From: Dipteronia dyeriana
Taxonomy: Eukaryota; Streptophyta; Magnoliopsida; Sapindales; Sapindaceae
Assembly (NCBI GenBank): GCA_032871835.1
Contig: CM065296.1
Location: 113,160,146-113,224,145 of the forward strand
Length of the DNA stretch: 64,000 bases
Direction: 5' to 3'
Below the pieces are notes generated by a model. The model was not told the origin of the DNA. It did not search any database and saw only the letters and a list, made by a program, of their open reading frames with translations. Every line of letters begins with the position of its first letter. The first letter of the stretch is position 1. The position numbers and the translations under genes are program-made. Positions 34,637 through 46,489 of the stretch are shown piece after piece.

Positions 34637-36494
34637 TGTTGACGATGATTTTTGGATTGTGTAGAATTGATCACGCGTTTAACGAGTTTTTGTAAATTGT
34701 TGAAGATGTTATGAGAAATATATATAAAAAAAGAAAAAAACTATGCACACATAAGTTTATGTGGTAAAACCCCAATGTGGAAAAACATCAAAGGTTGTCG
34801 GTGGCGGCGAGAAGAAATTTACTATAATATAATGTTTACGCACTCAATCTCTCATTTTTTGTGTATCTCTATCTTTTTTGTGCATCTTTTCTACGGATGG
34901 TTACCTATATGTCGTTATGTATCTTTTTTACAATAAGATTATAGGTCTATTTATATGTGCATAAAAATCTAATCCTTGTTACACAAATATGGAAAGGTGA
35001 TAGTGTTTAATTATGATTTGTTACTTGTTGACGTCGTCTTTGTCTTCTTTCCTGCTACAGATATCTTGTGCATTGAATTAGAGTCTCCGTAGGATTCTAA
35101 TTGAATAGCCTGTTTAGGACTTATTTCTTGATCTGTGTGTAGTCTTCTAGAATAGCAGAGTAATTGCTTGATTGGGACTCGTTTTCTGTTTGGTGTTTAT
35201 CTTTCTGGAAACTTTGAGTTTTTTCCTGAATAGACTTCTCTGATACTGAAGAGGAAATAAGGATATTTCTTTATTGAAGTACGGCTCTAGATTCATTGTT
35301 TAAGTAAGACATTTTTTTTCGTATTGGAGTTGTAGTTGCCTTTAATATCTCCCATGCATTATCCAACTGACCAATTGTCTGATCCCAATCAGACTTCTTT
35401 TATCCCGATCAAACGGTCCCGACCAAGTCCTCTATATCTTATCAACTAGTTTCCCCGACCAGGTTATTTGTGTCTGATCAGTTAGTTTTCCTGACCATCT
35501 TGGGTAATCTTGACTAGGTCTTGAGATCATCTATTAATTGTATTGGATTTAGGGGTGGGCGTTTTCAGATTGGGTTGAGTTGGGTTGGGTTGGGTTGAAA
35601 TTTTTTCAACCCAATCTAACCCAACCTAATATTTGTCGGGTTGGGTTGGGTTGGGTTGATAGGGTTGGGCTTTTTAAGCCTAATAGAAAAAATATATTTA
35701 AATTCAAATATTGTTATATCGAAATTCAAAATTAAAATAATTTTTCACCATAATATCATATCACGTTGAGTTTAGATTACTTAAAAGCATCAAAATCAAA
35801 TCATAACATATAATACAAATTGTTTAAATATCTCTTACATAATTAAAAAAATTAAAATATAGCAATTTATCCAACTTGGAAAGTTTCCATCTAAGTCTCC
35901 CATCCATTTTACAATTATAATCACTTCGTTAAATATCTCATAGTTGGATAATCTATTATTTATTTCAACCAACATAATAGTTTGAGTTTATATACAATAA
36001 TTAGATTTTTTTCAACTCAATTCTTAATCAAATCCTGAGGAAAAAAATAGCATTTTAAAGTATAATCAAGGATGTGCCATTTATTACAAAAGATGAAGAT
36101 AATATATTAATATAATCACATATTTTTAATAAATGTATTATATATTACGGTATACAATATTTAAAATTATGTATTTTTATTTGTCATTTAAAACATTATA
36201 AATGGTGCATGAGTAATTTTTTTAATTATTTTTAAAAAATTGAGATTTCATAATAAATCTAATAGTAAATAAAATTATTTATGTCAGGTAAGGTTGAGTT
36301 ATATTTTATTAACCCAACCTAACCCAATCTTAAAAGCAACCCAATCCAATCTAGTCGGGGCTGGTCGGGTTGGGTTGGGTTGGCGGGTTGGTACCTACCC
36401 CTAGTTGGATTAATCTTTCTTGATTGACTTTAATGACGTGACATATCTAGTGATCATGCTGACTCGTCATGCTATAAAAAAAATCTCTATGATA
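34637..36494 (-). repeat. 5' LTR of the pol-less gypsy element, interrupted
   Basis: It starts TGTTGACGATGA on the plus strand and ends near CTATGATA, a mutated form of the CTATAACA end of the partner LTR. Without the 854-bp hAT insertion and its 8-bp duplication the length is about 996 bp, matching the 1002 bp of the other LTR. Confidence 0.85.
35550..36403. mobile_element. hAT-like non-autonomous element nested in an LTR
   Basis: Ends TAGGGGTGGGCG and TAGGGGTAGGTACC (right, reverse-complemented). Flanks ATTGGATT (35542-35549) and GTTGGATT (36404-36411) form an 8-bp duplication with one mismatch, as expected for hAT elements. Arrays of GGGTT/GGTTG stand just inside both ends, in inverted arrangement. 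The AT-rich interior encodes no transposase. Confidence 0.85.
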
Positions 36495-36517
36495 ATGGTT
36501 AATGGGGTAATTATCTC

Positions 36518-37849
36518 TTCCATAAATTGAGATTGAAACAATTCTAAAAAATATATTCCGCGTATTCAATAAATGCATAGATTGTATTTGTTGAAAAAAT
36601 AAATGCATTGAGGTTGAAATAATTCTAAAAAACATCGAGTGCATTCAATAAATGTATCGGTTGTATTTTTTGATTTTTATAATTTTAAATAATAAAAAAA
36701 TAAAAAATATATATAAATAGAGTTTTATATTAAAATATAATATTAAATTGATGCACTAAATATATTATTTTATATTTTTTATATTAAATTTGATATTAAT
36801 ATCCATATATATACCGAAAATGATATAATAACTCACCGTTAAAATGAACTTTATCTGTGTTTGATCAGATAAAATGGGACATCTTTCAATTTCGAATTAT
36901 TGTAAAATTGTAATATTAATTAAAAACAAAGTGTTTGATCAATCATTACCTTCTCATGTAAAGGAAATACATTATCCTTACAAATATATATATATATAAA
37001 TAAATAAAACAGAAAAAGAAAAATAAATAGATACTAAAATGGCCATTGGCCCATTGCTCGTGGCCTCCTTGTTTATTAATAATAGACCATACCAACTATT
37101 GCCCATTTCATCCACACTCTCTTGCCATTACTGGTTCAGAGAGTTGGTGAATAATGAATATCTTAATGTCTTTAAAAAAAAATAGTACTTAATTAAAATT
37201 ATTAAATTATACGTATACATCCTTGATACGTAACTTCTTCCTAATACATAACTTCTTAGTATTTTAAAATAATTTTATTTTTCATTATGCTAAATCAATT
37301 TAAAATATATCTTCAACGACCTTTCATTTGTTAATAATCCAATGATTTTTGTTAATAATCTAATAATAGAGAAAAAAGAGTAAGTGACACTTTTAAATTT
37401 AGATTTAAATCAAATAAATTGATGGAAGTTGACTCTACATAATATAGGTCAATGTTTTAGCTCTTTTTAGTTAAGTTAATATAGTCTAACCTTTTTCTTT
37501 ATCATCGAAAGATATGAACATTTTTTTTTTTACTTTCAAAACAAACTGGACGAGGTTTATAATTCATAGAATGTTATATATAATTAAAAGATTTAATTTT
37601 GTTTTTTTTTAACTTTTTTTATATGTCAAATGACTAAAAAATTTGAATATTAAGTTCAAATGTTTGTTCAATTAAAGGTGATGCCGTATGTGCTGGATTT
37701 AGTAAAAAATGTTTACCTTTGTTAATATCTAAATCTATGTTTTGACTATTCAAAGAAAATTCATAATAATTATTCTAACACATACTGTCAACAAAAAAAA
37801 AAAAAACTAGCACATGATTTATTTTTTAAGAAAACAGTTCTAAAATATG
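36518..37849. other. AT-rich intergenic with a short duplication
   Basis: A segment GAGATTGAAACAATTCTAAA at 36529 recurs as GAGGTTGAAATAATTCTAAA at 36610, and a relative lies at about 29905 on the other side of the gypsy insertion. The rest holds no gene. Confidence 0.5.
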
Positions 37850-38472
37850 TAGGCGTGTACAAAAAATCGTAAAACCGAACCAAACCGACCAACCCAACCC
37901 ATAAAGTTTGGATTGGTTTGATTACAGATATAAAAAATGAGTGAGTTGATTTGTCTTTTGGACAAACCGATTAAAGGTGATTATGTTTGGATTGAGTGAA
38001 ATAATTCACTAACCCAAACAAAACCATATATTTTAGAAAGTAAAACTAAAATATAAAATCTATCTACGTTTTCTAATCGGTCCATGTTTTATAACTTTTA
38101 CGGGTTATTTTAACTTTTATAGTTTATTTATTTGTTTTGATACAATTCTTATGATTGATTGATGCATTAGGATTTTAAAAGCATAGATACTGTCAAACAT
38201 GTCTTTAATTGGTAATTACTCATTTGACTTTTATATACTTCTTTATATATATAATTAATATTTCATGTTATGATTAATTTTTAAAATATAATATCAAAAA
38301 ATAAAAGATTTTTAAGTTCAAATATAAACCGATAAACCAATCCGATCTTTTTTTGTTCGGTTTGAAAAATCAAATTGGTTTGGTTTGGATTGAAATATAG
38401 TCAAACCGATCCATATTGATTTTGTTTGATATTAAGCTTCAATCCAAACCAAACCAAAAACATGCACTCCTA
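37850..38472. mobile_element. hAT-like MITE
   Basis: Ends TAGGCGTGTACAAAAAA and TAGGAGTGCATGTTTTTGG (right, reverse-complemented). Flanks AAAATATG (37842-37849) and CAAATATG (38473-38480) agree at seven of eight positions. Inverted AACCAAACC/GGTTTGGTTT tracts lie near both ends. Non-coding, 623 bp. Confidence 0.78.
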
Positions 38473-38747
38473 CAAATATGAATTCATATTTTGAAAAATA
38501 AATATATATTTTATGTATATTGAAAAATATATTTATCATTACTCCCATTTTGTTTATGTAGAGTTGATTTTCCAAATGATAGCATTACAAGAAACATCAT
38601 GATGACGTGCTGCAAATTCTCTGAAAATAACTAGCAAAATACAGAATGGGCCACCTTATGAATCTTAACTTTATTAATTGAGAAATGGACAAAGTCGTTG
38701 GCTTTTCATATTTATTAGTTTATAGTGTGTCTATAACATTTCATTAA

Positions 38748-39711
38748 GGCAATACAATCATTTGTCCCACTTCGTTTATCATATTAGACACTTTATCCCC
38801 TTTAGTTTCAGTAATGATTATTCTTTTTTAAAAAATAAAATATCAGACACTTTATCTCTCTAGTTTCAATAATGATCATCCTCCTCCTTGAAAATCAAAA
38901 TATTAGACATTTTCCCCATTGGCCATTTGAAATTCCGTTAATTAAGTACTTTGATCGTCAAAAAATCAATTAAACGACTTTATTCCCCTTGAACTCATGA
39001 GTTATGCTCCCTAATGGTACCATTAATTTAAAGGAAAAAAATTAGAAATGAAAAAATAAAAACTAATAAAAATATTTTAAAAATAGAATTGAAAATAAAA
39101 AAATAAAAAAATAGCAACAAAAAAATTCAATAGTTCAAAAAATAAAAAAATTCAATACATCAAAATAAATATTAATATTGTTTTAGTTTCTTACAATTAT
39201 ATTATTTTTTTATTTTTTATGTTAATGTTTTTTAAATGATTTTTTTTCATTCTTTATATTAATATTTTTAAATAATTTTTTGATCCACACATTAATTCTT
39301 TATATTAATTTTTTAAAAATAAATTGAATTTTCGGTTAACATAATTTTTTAAATTTTTTATTTTCAATTCTGTTTTTTTAAATACTTTTATTAGTTTTTA
39401 TTTTTTTAATTTCTATTTTATCCTTTAAAAATAATTAATGGTTTTATTATGAGACATAACTCATGTGTTCAAGGGTAATAAGGTCATTTAATTGATTTTT
39501 TGACTGTCAAAGTACTTAACTAGCGGAATTCCTAACGACCAAGGGTAAAAAGTCTAATATTTTAGTTTCTAGGAGGAAGAATGACCATTACTGAAACTAG
39601 AAGAGGTAAAGTATATAATATTTTATTTTTTAAGGAAAAGTGACCATTATTGAAACTAAATGGATAAATTATCTAATATGATAAATTACAGGAAAAAAAA
39701 TTATTATATCC
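38748..39711. mobile_element. Mutator-like foldback element with very long inverted repeats
   Basis: Inverted arms of roughly 290-300 bases pair TTATCATATTAGACACTTTAT with TTATCATATTAGATAATTTAT, and TTTCAGTAATGATTATTC with TTTCAATAATGGTCACTT. Flanks TTTCATTAA (38739-38747) and CTTCATTAA (39712-39720) agree at eight of nine positions. AT-rich centre, no transposase. Confidence 0.75.
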
Positions 39712-39720
39712 CTTCATTAA

Positions 39721-40406
39721 ACAATTCACATTCGAGTGACGTTATCATTTGTGTAACCGGTTAATATCCGTTTTTTCTTAATATTTTTTTAGTTAATTTT
39801 TTAATGTTTAACAAATACTGTTTACTTTTTCCATTGGAATTATAAAACAATATATTTTAGTTAATTTGACTTCACATGGATGATGGATCCAATCTCAATT
39901 TGGCACATACAAAATATATTATGTATTTAAAAAAATTGACTTTGATACAGATATAATTTGGCATATAACACAAAATGTTTATTCTAAATCATTCACCAGT
40001 TTCAGTTCATGTACACCCAAATCAAACAAACTTAAATTCAAATTTTAAGAATTCATTTTATTTTCTACCGAATTTGAAATATTATAACCCTAAATTGTTC
40101 TGGCTTCAATGAATTTAGAAGTTTTTCGTATAAGATTTTTATAAAATTGTAAGCAACATATTACATTAAATTTTGAGTTTGTAAAAATTCGAATTGATTG
40201 GAATGTTTAAATAAGTGAGAGTTGACCGGATAAAGCCCGTATTAATATGATCAATATTTATTGGGCTCAGTGCACCTTGAATACATTAAATATATGTAGG
40301 ATATGGTATGAACTATTGTATATGTATGGGCCTAGTATTCCTATTAGGAATAACCATCATATCAGGGTTTTGAGAATCCTTTATGAGTTAGGATTCTAGG
40401 GAGTTA

Positions 40407-40479
<73 letters not shown>

Positions 40480-41094
40480 CTATATTCTCACTCACAATGA
40501 ATATTACAGAATTGTTTTTCCCATTAGACAATCCGAGGAAGATGAGAAGAGAGTAGAAGACTCTCTATTGTTTTAATTACTTTCCTTGTTTTATTTTCAT
40601 GTTATTGCGTTATTATGGATTCGGAATTAAGTCTCTACGAATTGAATGTTTTCCGCTGCACTTTCAGATACGCGTCTATTCATACTTATGCATATAATAT
40701 GAGATCTAATTATTTATTTATGTAATATTTACATTTCGGATTCAGTTGAATTTCAGATATTAATGTGTTTTGTACATAACTGGATATCAACCTAATTTTC
40801 TAATATCAGCTAACTAATTTAAAATGTATAGGCCGATTTAAAACGATTTGATTTGATTTGATAATCTTAAAAAAATGATTAAAATACGGAGACTTCCATG
40901 TTTCTCAAACAAATTACAATCAACCATATATATTAAAAAAAGAATAGAACAAAAAGACTCATTCAATTTGATTTAATAACTTCATATATTTAATTACAGA
41001 AAATGTATTTTCGCTGATATCAAGTTCTGATGGGATTTTGTAGACTTGTAGAGTTGTAGTTGATATTTAAGAAAATGGAGATAAGTAGCAATTT
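39721..41094. other. Intergenic; possible LTR-like remnant at its centre
   Basis: A run from about 40210 to 40690, with AGTTATACT, a long AT tract, TATATTCTCACTCAC and then TTTTCCGCTGCACTTTCAG, resembles a copia-type LTR end. No inner coding part or second LTR is present. The rest is AT-rich DNA. Confidence 0.25.
40411..40475. repeat. (AT)n microsatellite, 65 bp
   Basis: An uninterrupted alternation of A and T over 65 bases, the longest simple repeat in the window. Confidence 0.95.
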
Positions 41095-41340
41095 TTTTTT
41101 ATAAAAAAAATGCAACTACCGGATCTGACGAGATTAATTACACTCTACAAACACGATTCAGAATACTATTCTAACTATCGAGTAGGGAGATTACATATAG
41201 ATTACAACTCTCACAATTAGAGAGAGGGTTGTTCCCACAAACGGGGACATATGTTTGTAAAATAGACATGGTGAGACTAGACTTATTACTAAATGTGAAA
41301 GGAAGGTAGACAATCATCTCTACTAAGACTGTGATACCTT
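41095..41340 (-). mobile_element. Second SINE-like copy
   Basis: It shares GCAACTACCG, GAGATTAATTA, TTACATATAGATTACAACTC and TGTTTGTAAA with the 4490-4735 copy in the same order. On the minus strand it ends in an A/T-rich tail at 41092-41112. The B-box region is eroded. Confidence 0.4.
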
Positions 41341-42458
41341 AAATAATTGATGTCAGCGAAAAAAATAAATATAATGTAAACTAATAAAATGAATGAATAC
41401 AATATAACATTTTAATTTTTGAATCTGAATCTAAATACAAAATATACTATGGTGTGTCTTTTACACACAAATCATATCACAATGTATAATCAATAATTTA
41501 ATTATATAACATCTTATTCAAATTAACACAAATCGTTAATCACTTATGATTTCATATGACTATGATATGATATCGGTGGAAAGTGTACGGCGCGCCTATT
41601 GCCCCGTATCTCTTGTCGTGTGATTCTCCCAAGCCTGAAAATGTTGAAACGAGGATGAGGCCCCATGTGAAACAAAGTTGTCATTAATGAGATATTTGTG
41701 GCCACGACCCATACACTATAACTTAAAAGATCCAAAAAAAAATAACTCTGTTATCTCTCTCTGCATTAACAAGCAACCCTCCAAGACCATTGATTTGTGA
41801 ATGTGACTCTCAAATGGTATCTATCCGACGATCAAGGAAGCCAAATGGACATGGAAGATGCAGCTTTCTCTCCCCATTGTGGTCTCTGTTTCTTCTTTAT
41901 GCACTTTTAGAAGGCTAATTTGTTTTCGATCAGACACCAACAAATCAAGAATTTACCGATACTTATCGATATCGGCCGCTATAATAACGTCAACGGTTAA
42001 ACCTGAGACGTTTCCTACATATTTAATAAGCAAAGGTAAAACTTGAAACTTAATGGAAAAGATTAAAGAATAAAGATGAAAGTGCGTGTGATTTAGAAAG
42101 CAAAGCTTGAATATTCTCATTTGATTTCATCAGGGTTGTGGGCCCACCATTCCACCACTTGCGTGATTAATCACTTTATCTGTGGCTGGGCTGGCCCACT
42201 GTCTTGTTTCGTATTGGTGACGATGTGACCCACATGGATTCTGACAGTTGAAGAATATACGATCGTTGATTAATTGGGTTCCTAACGGTAAAGACTAATT
42301 ACGAGCATGGGCGGGTTTATACTCAATTACTCACCGCTCGATTCGTTCATTCGTTTAATAACACCGTTGGGAATACCGTTGGGAATACCGTTGGGAATGA
42401 CTATTTTATCCTGGGATCCTAAATCTCTGTTTTCCCATCTCTATTTAGGAATTTTTTT
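41341..42458. other. Intergenic sequence
   Basis: No supportable gene. A 12-base unit ACCGTTGGGAAT is repeated exactly three times at 42363-42398. Confidence 0.5.
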
Positions 42459-43187
42459 TAGGGAGAAATAGAAAAATGGAGGAGGTAACCTCAAATTTAA
42501 ATGGGGTTAGGGATGGGGGGATCCGTCCCCATCCTCACCCCATTTCCTAATTTTTTCTATAAATTCTTTTAAATGGGGATGGGGTTAGGGTTGAGGTTAG
42601 ATGCCCTCATCCCCATTTCTCAATTTCCTCTGAATACTATAATATTATATAATATATATATATTTTTATTATATTTTTAATATTTTTATTTTTTTATTTT
42701 ACAAACTATATATACATATTTATAAACTATAACTTAAATTACACACCAATCAATCTAACTATCTATACATGTTGATTTTCTTGCTAAATTACATACCAAG
42801 CAAGCTCCATATAATTTATTAGCATATTTTACTAACTATATATACATATTAAACAACTTAACTTTTATTTCAATTTATATGGGATGTTATTTTGTATTTA
42901 AATTTATTGGATTACGAATTTATGTGTTTCTTTAATATGTAATTTTTACTTATACAGAAAAAATGAGGGAATGGGGACTTTGGAGAAATGAAAAAACAAA
43001 GAAAAACGGAGAAAATTTGAGAAAATAGAGAAATGGAGATGGGAATGGGAGGACCTCCCCCCAAAATTACCACAACCCCAACCCCATTCCCCATTTCCCC
43101 AAATGGGGAAATGGGGGAGGGTTTGGAAAATAGGGTTGGGAATGAGGGGACCTACATCTGCCCCCATTTTCCCATTGACCATCCCTA
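42459..43187. mobile_element. Possible hAT-like element with CCCCAT-rich inverted arms
   Basis: The left TAGGGAGAAATAGAAAAATGG pairs imperfectly with the reverse-complemented right end TAGGGATGGTCAATGGG. GGGGAT/ATCCCC-type motifs are inverted between the arms at about 42500-42620 and 43020-43170, around an AT-rich centre. No target duplication was found, so boundaries are uncertain. The open frames at 42912-43203 are products of the repeat. Confidence 0.4.
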
Positions 43188-43673
43188 AACAACGTAAATG
43201 CAATCTCGATTCTCAAATGCGTCACTTCCTTTTTCATTCTATTTTTTCTTCTAAATTTGTTTAGAATTTATCATGTATTTTCTAATTAATTGCATATATC
43301 GATATATATATATATATATATAAACAAATTAATTGGCAATTGCATATATAATCTTCAACGATTACGAAAAGACTTTAGGGATACTATTTCAAAAGTTTTG
43401 AAATTTATTGCATATTATTTTAATTTAAACATTACTTATAATATAAAGGGCGTAATTTGATACACATTTTAATGCGTAAAATTGTGACTGCTGTTGTAAC
43501 TTGTAAATTCTCAATATACTATTTACATTTGCAATATTTTATTTCCAAATCAATTAATACTTGTTAGAAGACGACCATCTTCGATCTTAAAAATATACTT
43601 ATCGAAATTTAGTTCGATTTCTTTGTCAATATATAAAAATGGTCTTCAAATTATGTATATTTTTATATGTTAG
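43188..43673. other. AT-rich intergenic sequence
   Basis: An (AT)n tract lies at about 43302-43322; no gene. Confidence 0.5.
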
Positions 43674-44112
43674 AGCATCTCCAATGCAGTGTCAAATTAG
43701 TGTATCAATGTTAAAATTTAGCATAGAGTATAAAAGTCTTTCTCAAATACAGTATCAAATACTGTGTCAAATTTGATATATGCTATACTATGTACCAAAT
43801 AGCATCTACTAAATTTGACACAACAATAAATGCATATTTTTTAATTATAAAAATATCATTGTATATATTTTTAAATATTTTAAATTTAATGTATATGAAT
43901 AATATTTCAATCAAAATCTATTTTATTTTACCGTTCTTCAACATTTTAATGAATGCATTAATGATAAATGTTGATTTTTATAATTTTAATTAATACAATA
44001 ACAAAAATAGTATATTAAATACAACTGTGCATTGAAGCAAAATGTTAAATTGTTGTGTCAAATATAACATTTTACATTTTTTTGTATCAAATTTGGCATT
44101 AGCAATAAGACA
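43674..44112. mobile_element. MITE-like repeat beginning GAGCATCTCCAATG
   Basis: GAGCATCTCCAATGC is a recurrent terminal sequence of plant MITEs. The interior repeats the core GTGTCAAATTTGAYAC and TATCAAATTTGGCA on both strands. The right end near GCATTAGCAATAAGACATG is only a weak inverted match. No target duplication could be fixed. Confidence 0.4.
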
Positions 44113-44218
44113 TGAATCATATATGATCCTATATGAATTTCAATATTTGTTATTTTGGAATTTTGGAATTAATCTATTTTCAAAGTTATGATACAAAAAT
44201 TAAATGTTTCATTAATGG

Positions 44219-44249
<31 letters not shown>

Positions 44250-44737
44250 ACAATTTTCTCTGTGCGTACAGATATAATTTACATCAATATGTTGCATGTG
44301 AACCACTGATTATGAAAAAGTTTTAACAAGTGCATACATTTTGAGTCAAAATATGTAAATCTAATGGTTCATATCCAACACACCGATGAATTTATATAAG
44401 TACGTACTGACTTTAAAATTTATGTATATAAATCATTATGCAATGAAAACAACATATTTCATCATTTAGAATAAAAATTAAGAATGATGATTTTTCTTTT
44501 AGTTGGTCTATCTATTTAGAATTTTTTTTTTTTTTCTATTAGTGAAATTTTATCAACTATCGCGGTTTAGAGAATTTTATTTTAGCTCACTCTGTCATTC
44601 AATCCTGGTTACGTCCCTGGCTATAGAGTCGCTTATAACATTACAAACTCGTGAACCAGAAACAAATAATTCACGAAATCCCAGACCCTCATTTTATTGA
44701 TAAATATATTAATTTAACGAAAGTTTTCTTAACAATC

Positions 44738-44768
<31 letters not shown>

Positions 44769-45610
44769 TTTGTTCATTATGTATGAGCTATTGGATTTAA
44801 AAAAAGTTTTGACAAGTATATATAGGTAAGTTAAAATATTTAAATCCAATGATCCACGTATAAGGATTGATATATCTTATATCAGTTCGAACTGATTATA
44901 GAATATATATATAATGAACTGTTGGAGTGGTCAACTTAAATAGATTCGATATACCAAGTTGGAATCGTCTATATATTAATATGAAACGTATATAAAAGGA
45001 AGTAGATTAAATGTGATGTTGCCGCGAAAATTTGTGAATATGTTTCAATTCCATGCTAGTTGGATATTAGTCAAGCCATCTATAAAGAAGTGTGTGATAG
45101 TAGTTTGAACAGTTGAGATAGAAGAGAATCTGGGAATTAGAAACAATGTCTTATACGGCAGAGATTCAATCTCTATTAGGATCTTTTGTTGTTTGTCCGT
45201 TTTCTAAAGAAGTGATCTTACCCACGTCTTTTGAAGCTAGTATGTGATGTTGAACGCCAACCTTTATTGTCTATTGTCTTATCATACCATCTCTCCTGAT
45301 AATCAGGGCCAGTTTTGATGTTTTGATATATCTGGAATTGAGAGTGAAAATAATTATTTTATTATTATTTGATCTATTTTATAAAAAATCTAATAACAAA
45401 GTTAATCATTTTTTTTATGGGCTCAAACCCCGGGATGGGTGCAATTATTGGACATGCTCAGCCCTGCTGATCAGCTGTACGATATTACTTCAAAATTAGA
45501 TAAAATAATGGTCAAGCAGCTTATTCATTATTGCAAGTCTTCAATTTGAAGTTGTATAAAATTGATGAATCGAAGCTACCCTTCTTTATGGAGTAATACA
45601 TGACACACTA
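44113..45610. other. AT-rich intergenic with two related short segments
   Basis: Segments around 44285-44390 and 44775-44870 share AAAAAGTTTTAACAAGT / AAAAAGTTTTGACAAGT and a following AAAATATNTAAATCYAATG. Each follows an (AT)n tract (44222-44249 and 44742-44765), suggesting two copies of a small repeat. No gene was seen. Confidence 0.4.
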
Positions 45611-46487
45611 TGTCGTAAATAAATTTTACCAAGCATACACGTCATTGACAGGAAGGAGAAAATAGTCAGATGGACTCCTAAATGGGCACTCAAGAAATAT
45701 CCTACGAGGCATCATTAGAGAGAAGAAAAGCCCGAGTAAGCATATATAGAATGAAACTTACTCGAGATCAGTTAACAATACTCGGGACTGGTTAAAACAA
45801 CGCTTCCATTCGGGTTCAAACGGCACTACTCGGGACCATCAGGTATTACTCTTACTCAGGAATAAATACGACTCGAGTAAGAACTTGGTACTTATTTCAC
45901 ACGGATTAAGTCATTAAATACGTGAAGATATCCATCAGGAAGGAATCCCAAATAAAATGGAACATTAAGTTAGAAGAGTCCCCAATCAGGAAATAACTTG
46001 ATTTCTTTAAGAAAACTACATTCTTATAAGGAAACAAGTCCAAATTGAACTACACTACTAGAACCCCACTCGATTTCCATAAGAGACTCCGAACAGGAAA
46101 GAAGACAAATCAACCTCAAGCAAGTAACCGAATCACAATTAAATACAAAGATCTTGTATTACTTGTACAAAGCAGATTAGGGTTCTATAAGCATATAAAT
46201 AGACCCATAATCTGGCTCCAAAAGACACAGGCAATACAACATACAACAATTATAGAAAATACAGAGAGAAAAAAGAGAGATCGAGAGCTTGTAAACATCT
46301 TATTCTCTTAGTGGATTTTGGCTTGGTTGATCCTTCAACCACCCGTGGATGTTTCTCCGGCCATCAGAGTTTTCCCACGTAAAACTTGTCTTTGTTACTC
46401 TCTATGTATCTCTTTCTCTTTAATTCAATAGCCGAAATCCAATCCTTGTTGGCTTTTTTTGGCATAATTCAAAAATCGACGTCAACA
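45611..46487 (+). repeat. 5' LTR of the Tat-type element
   Basis: From TGTCGTAAATAA to ATCGACGTCAACA. It contains GCCCGAGTAAG and repeated ACTCGGG motifs and a TATAAATA at 46194-46201. It matches 56705-57587 along its whole length with few differences. Confidence 0.93.
46194..46201 (+). promoter_or_regulatory. TATA box in the 5' LTR
   Basis: TATAAATA sits within GCATATAAATAGACCC; the same sequence is in the right LTR at 57294-57301. The position, about 290 bases before the LTR end, suits a U3/R boundary. Confidence 0.6.
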
Positions 46488-46489
46488 AT

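Larger units (their letters stand above)
30460..36494 (-). mobile_element. Pol-less Ty3/gypsy element (gag-only, Tat-like)
   Basis: It reads on the minus strand. LTRs lie at 30460-31461 (3') and 34637-36494 (5', enlarged by a nested hAT element), with ATAGT and ATGGT as a slightly altered 5-bp target duplication (30455-30459 and 36495-36499). Between them lie a PBS, a gag pseudogene, a stretch without recognisable coding, a 50-bp tandem array and a PPT. No protease, RT or integrase motif was found in about 3.2 kb of interior. The layout fits a non-autonomous TR-GAG type element that would need enzymes from a relative. Confidence 0.85.
29953..36517. mobile_element. Second copy of the hairpin element, split by a gypsy insertion
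   Basis: The right half at about 30185-30459 matches the right half of the 29283-29863 element (TTTGAGATATGGTATA, GGCCATTTTGATAGTGGTGAC) and resumes at 36495-36517 with ATGGTTAATGGGGTAATTATC. The left end at about 29953-29995 (ATAATTACTTCGGTGGTC) is recognisable but the left arm is shortened. The gypsy element at 30460-36494 therefore landed in it. No clean 9-bp duplication was found for this copy. Confidence 0.65.

Noticed and set aside
40210..40690. Solo copia-like LTR
   Set aside because: The motif GTTTTCCGCTGCACTTTC looks LTR-like, but no matching TG...CA ends or target duplication could be fixed; kept only as a remark on the intergenic region.
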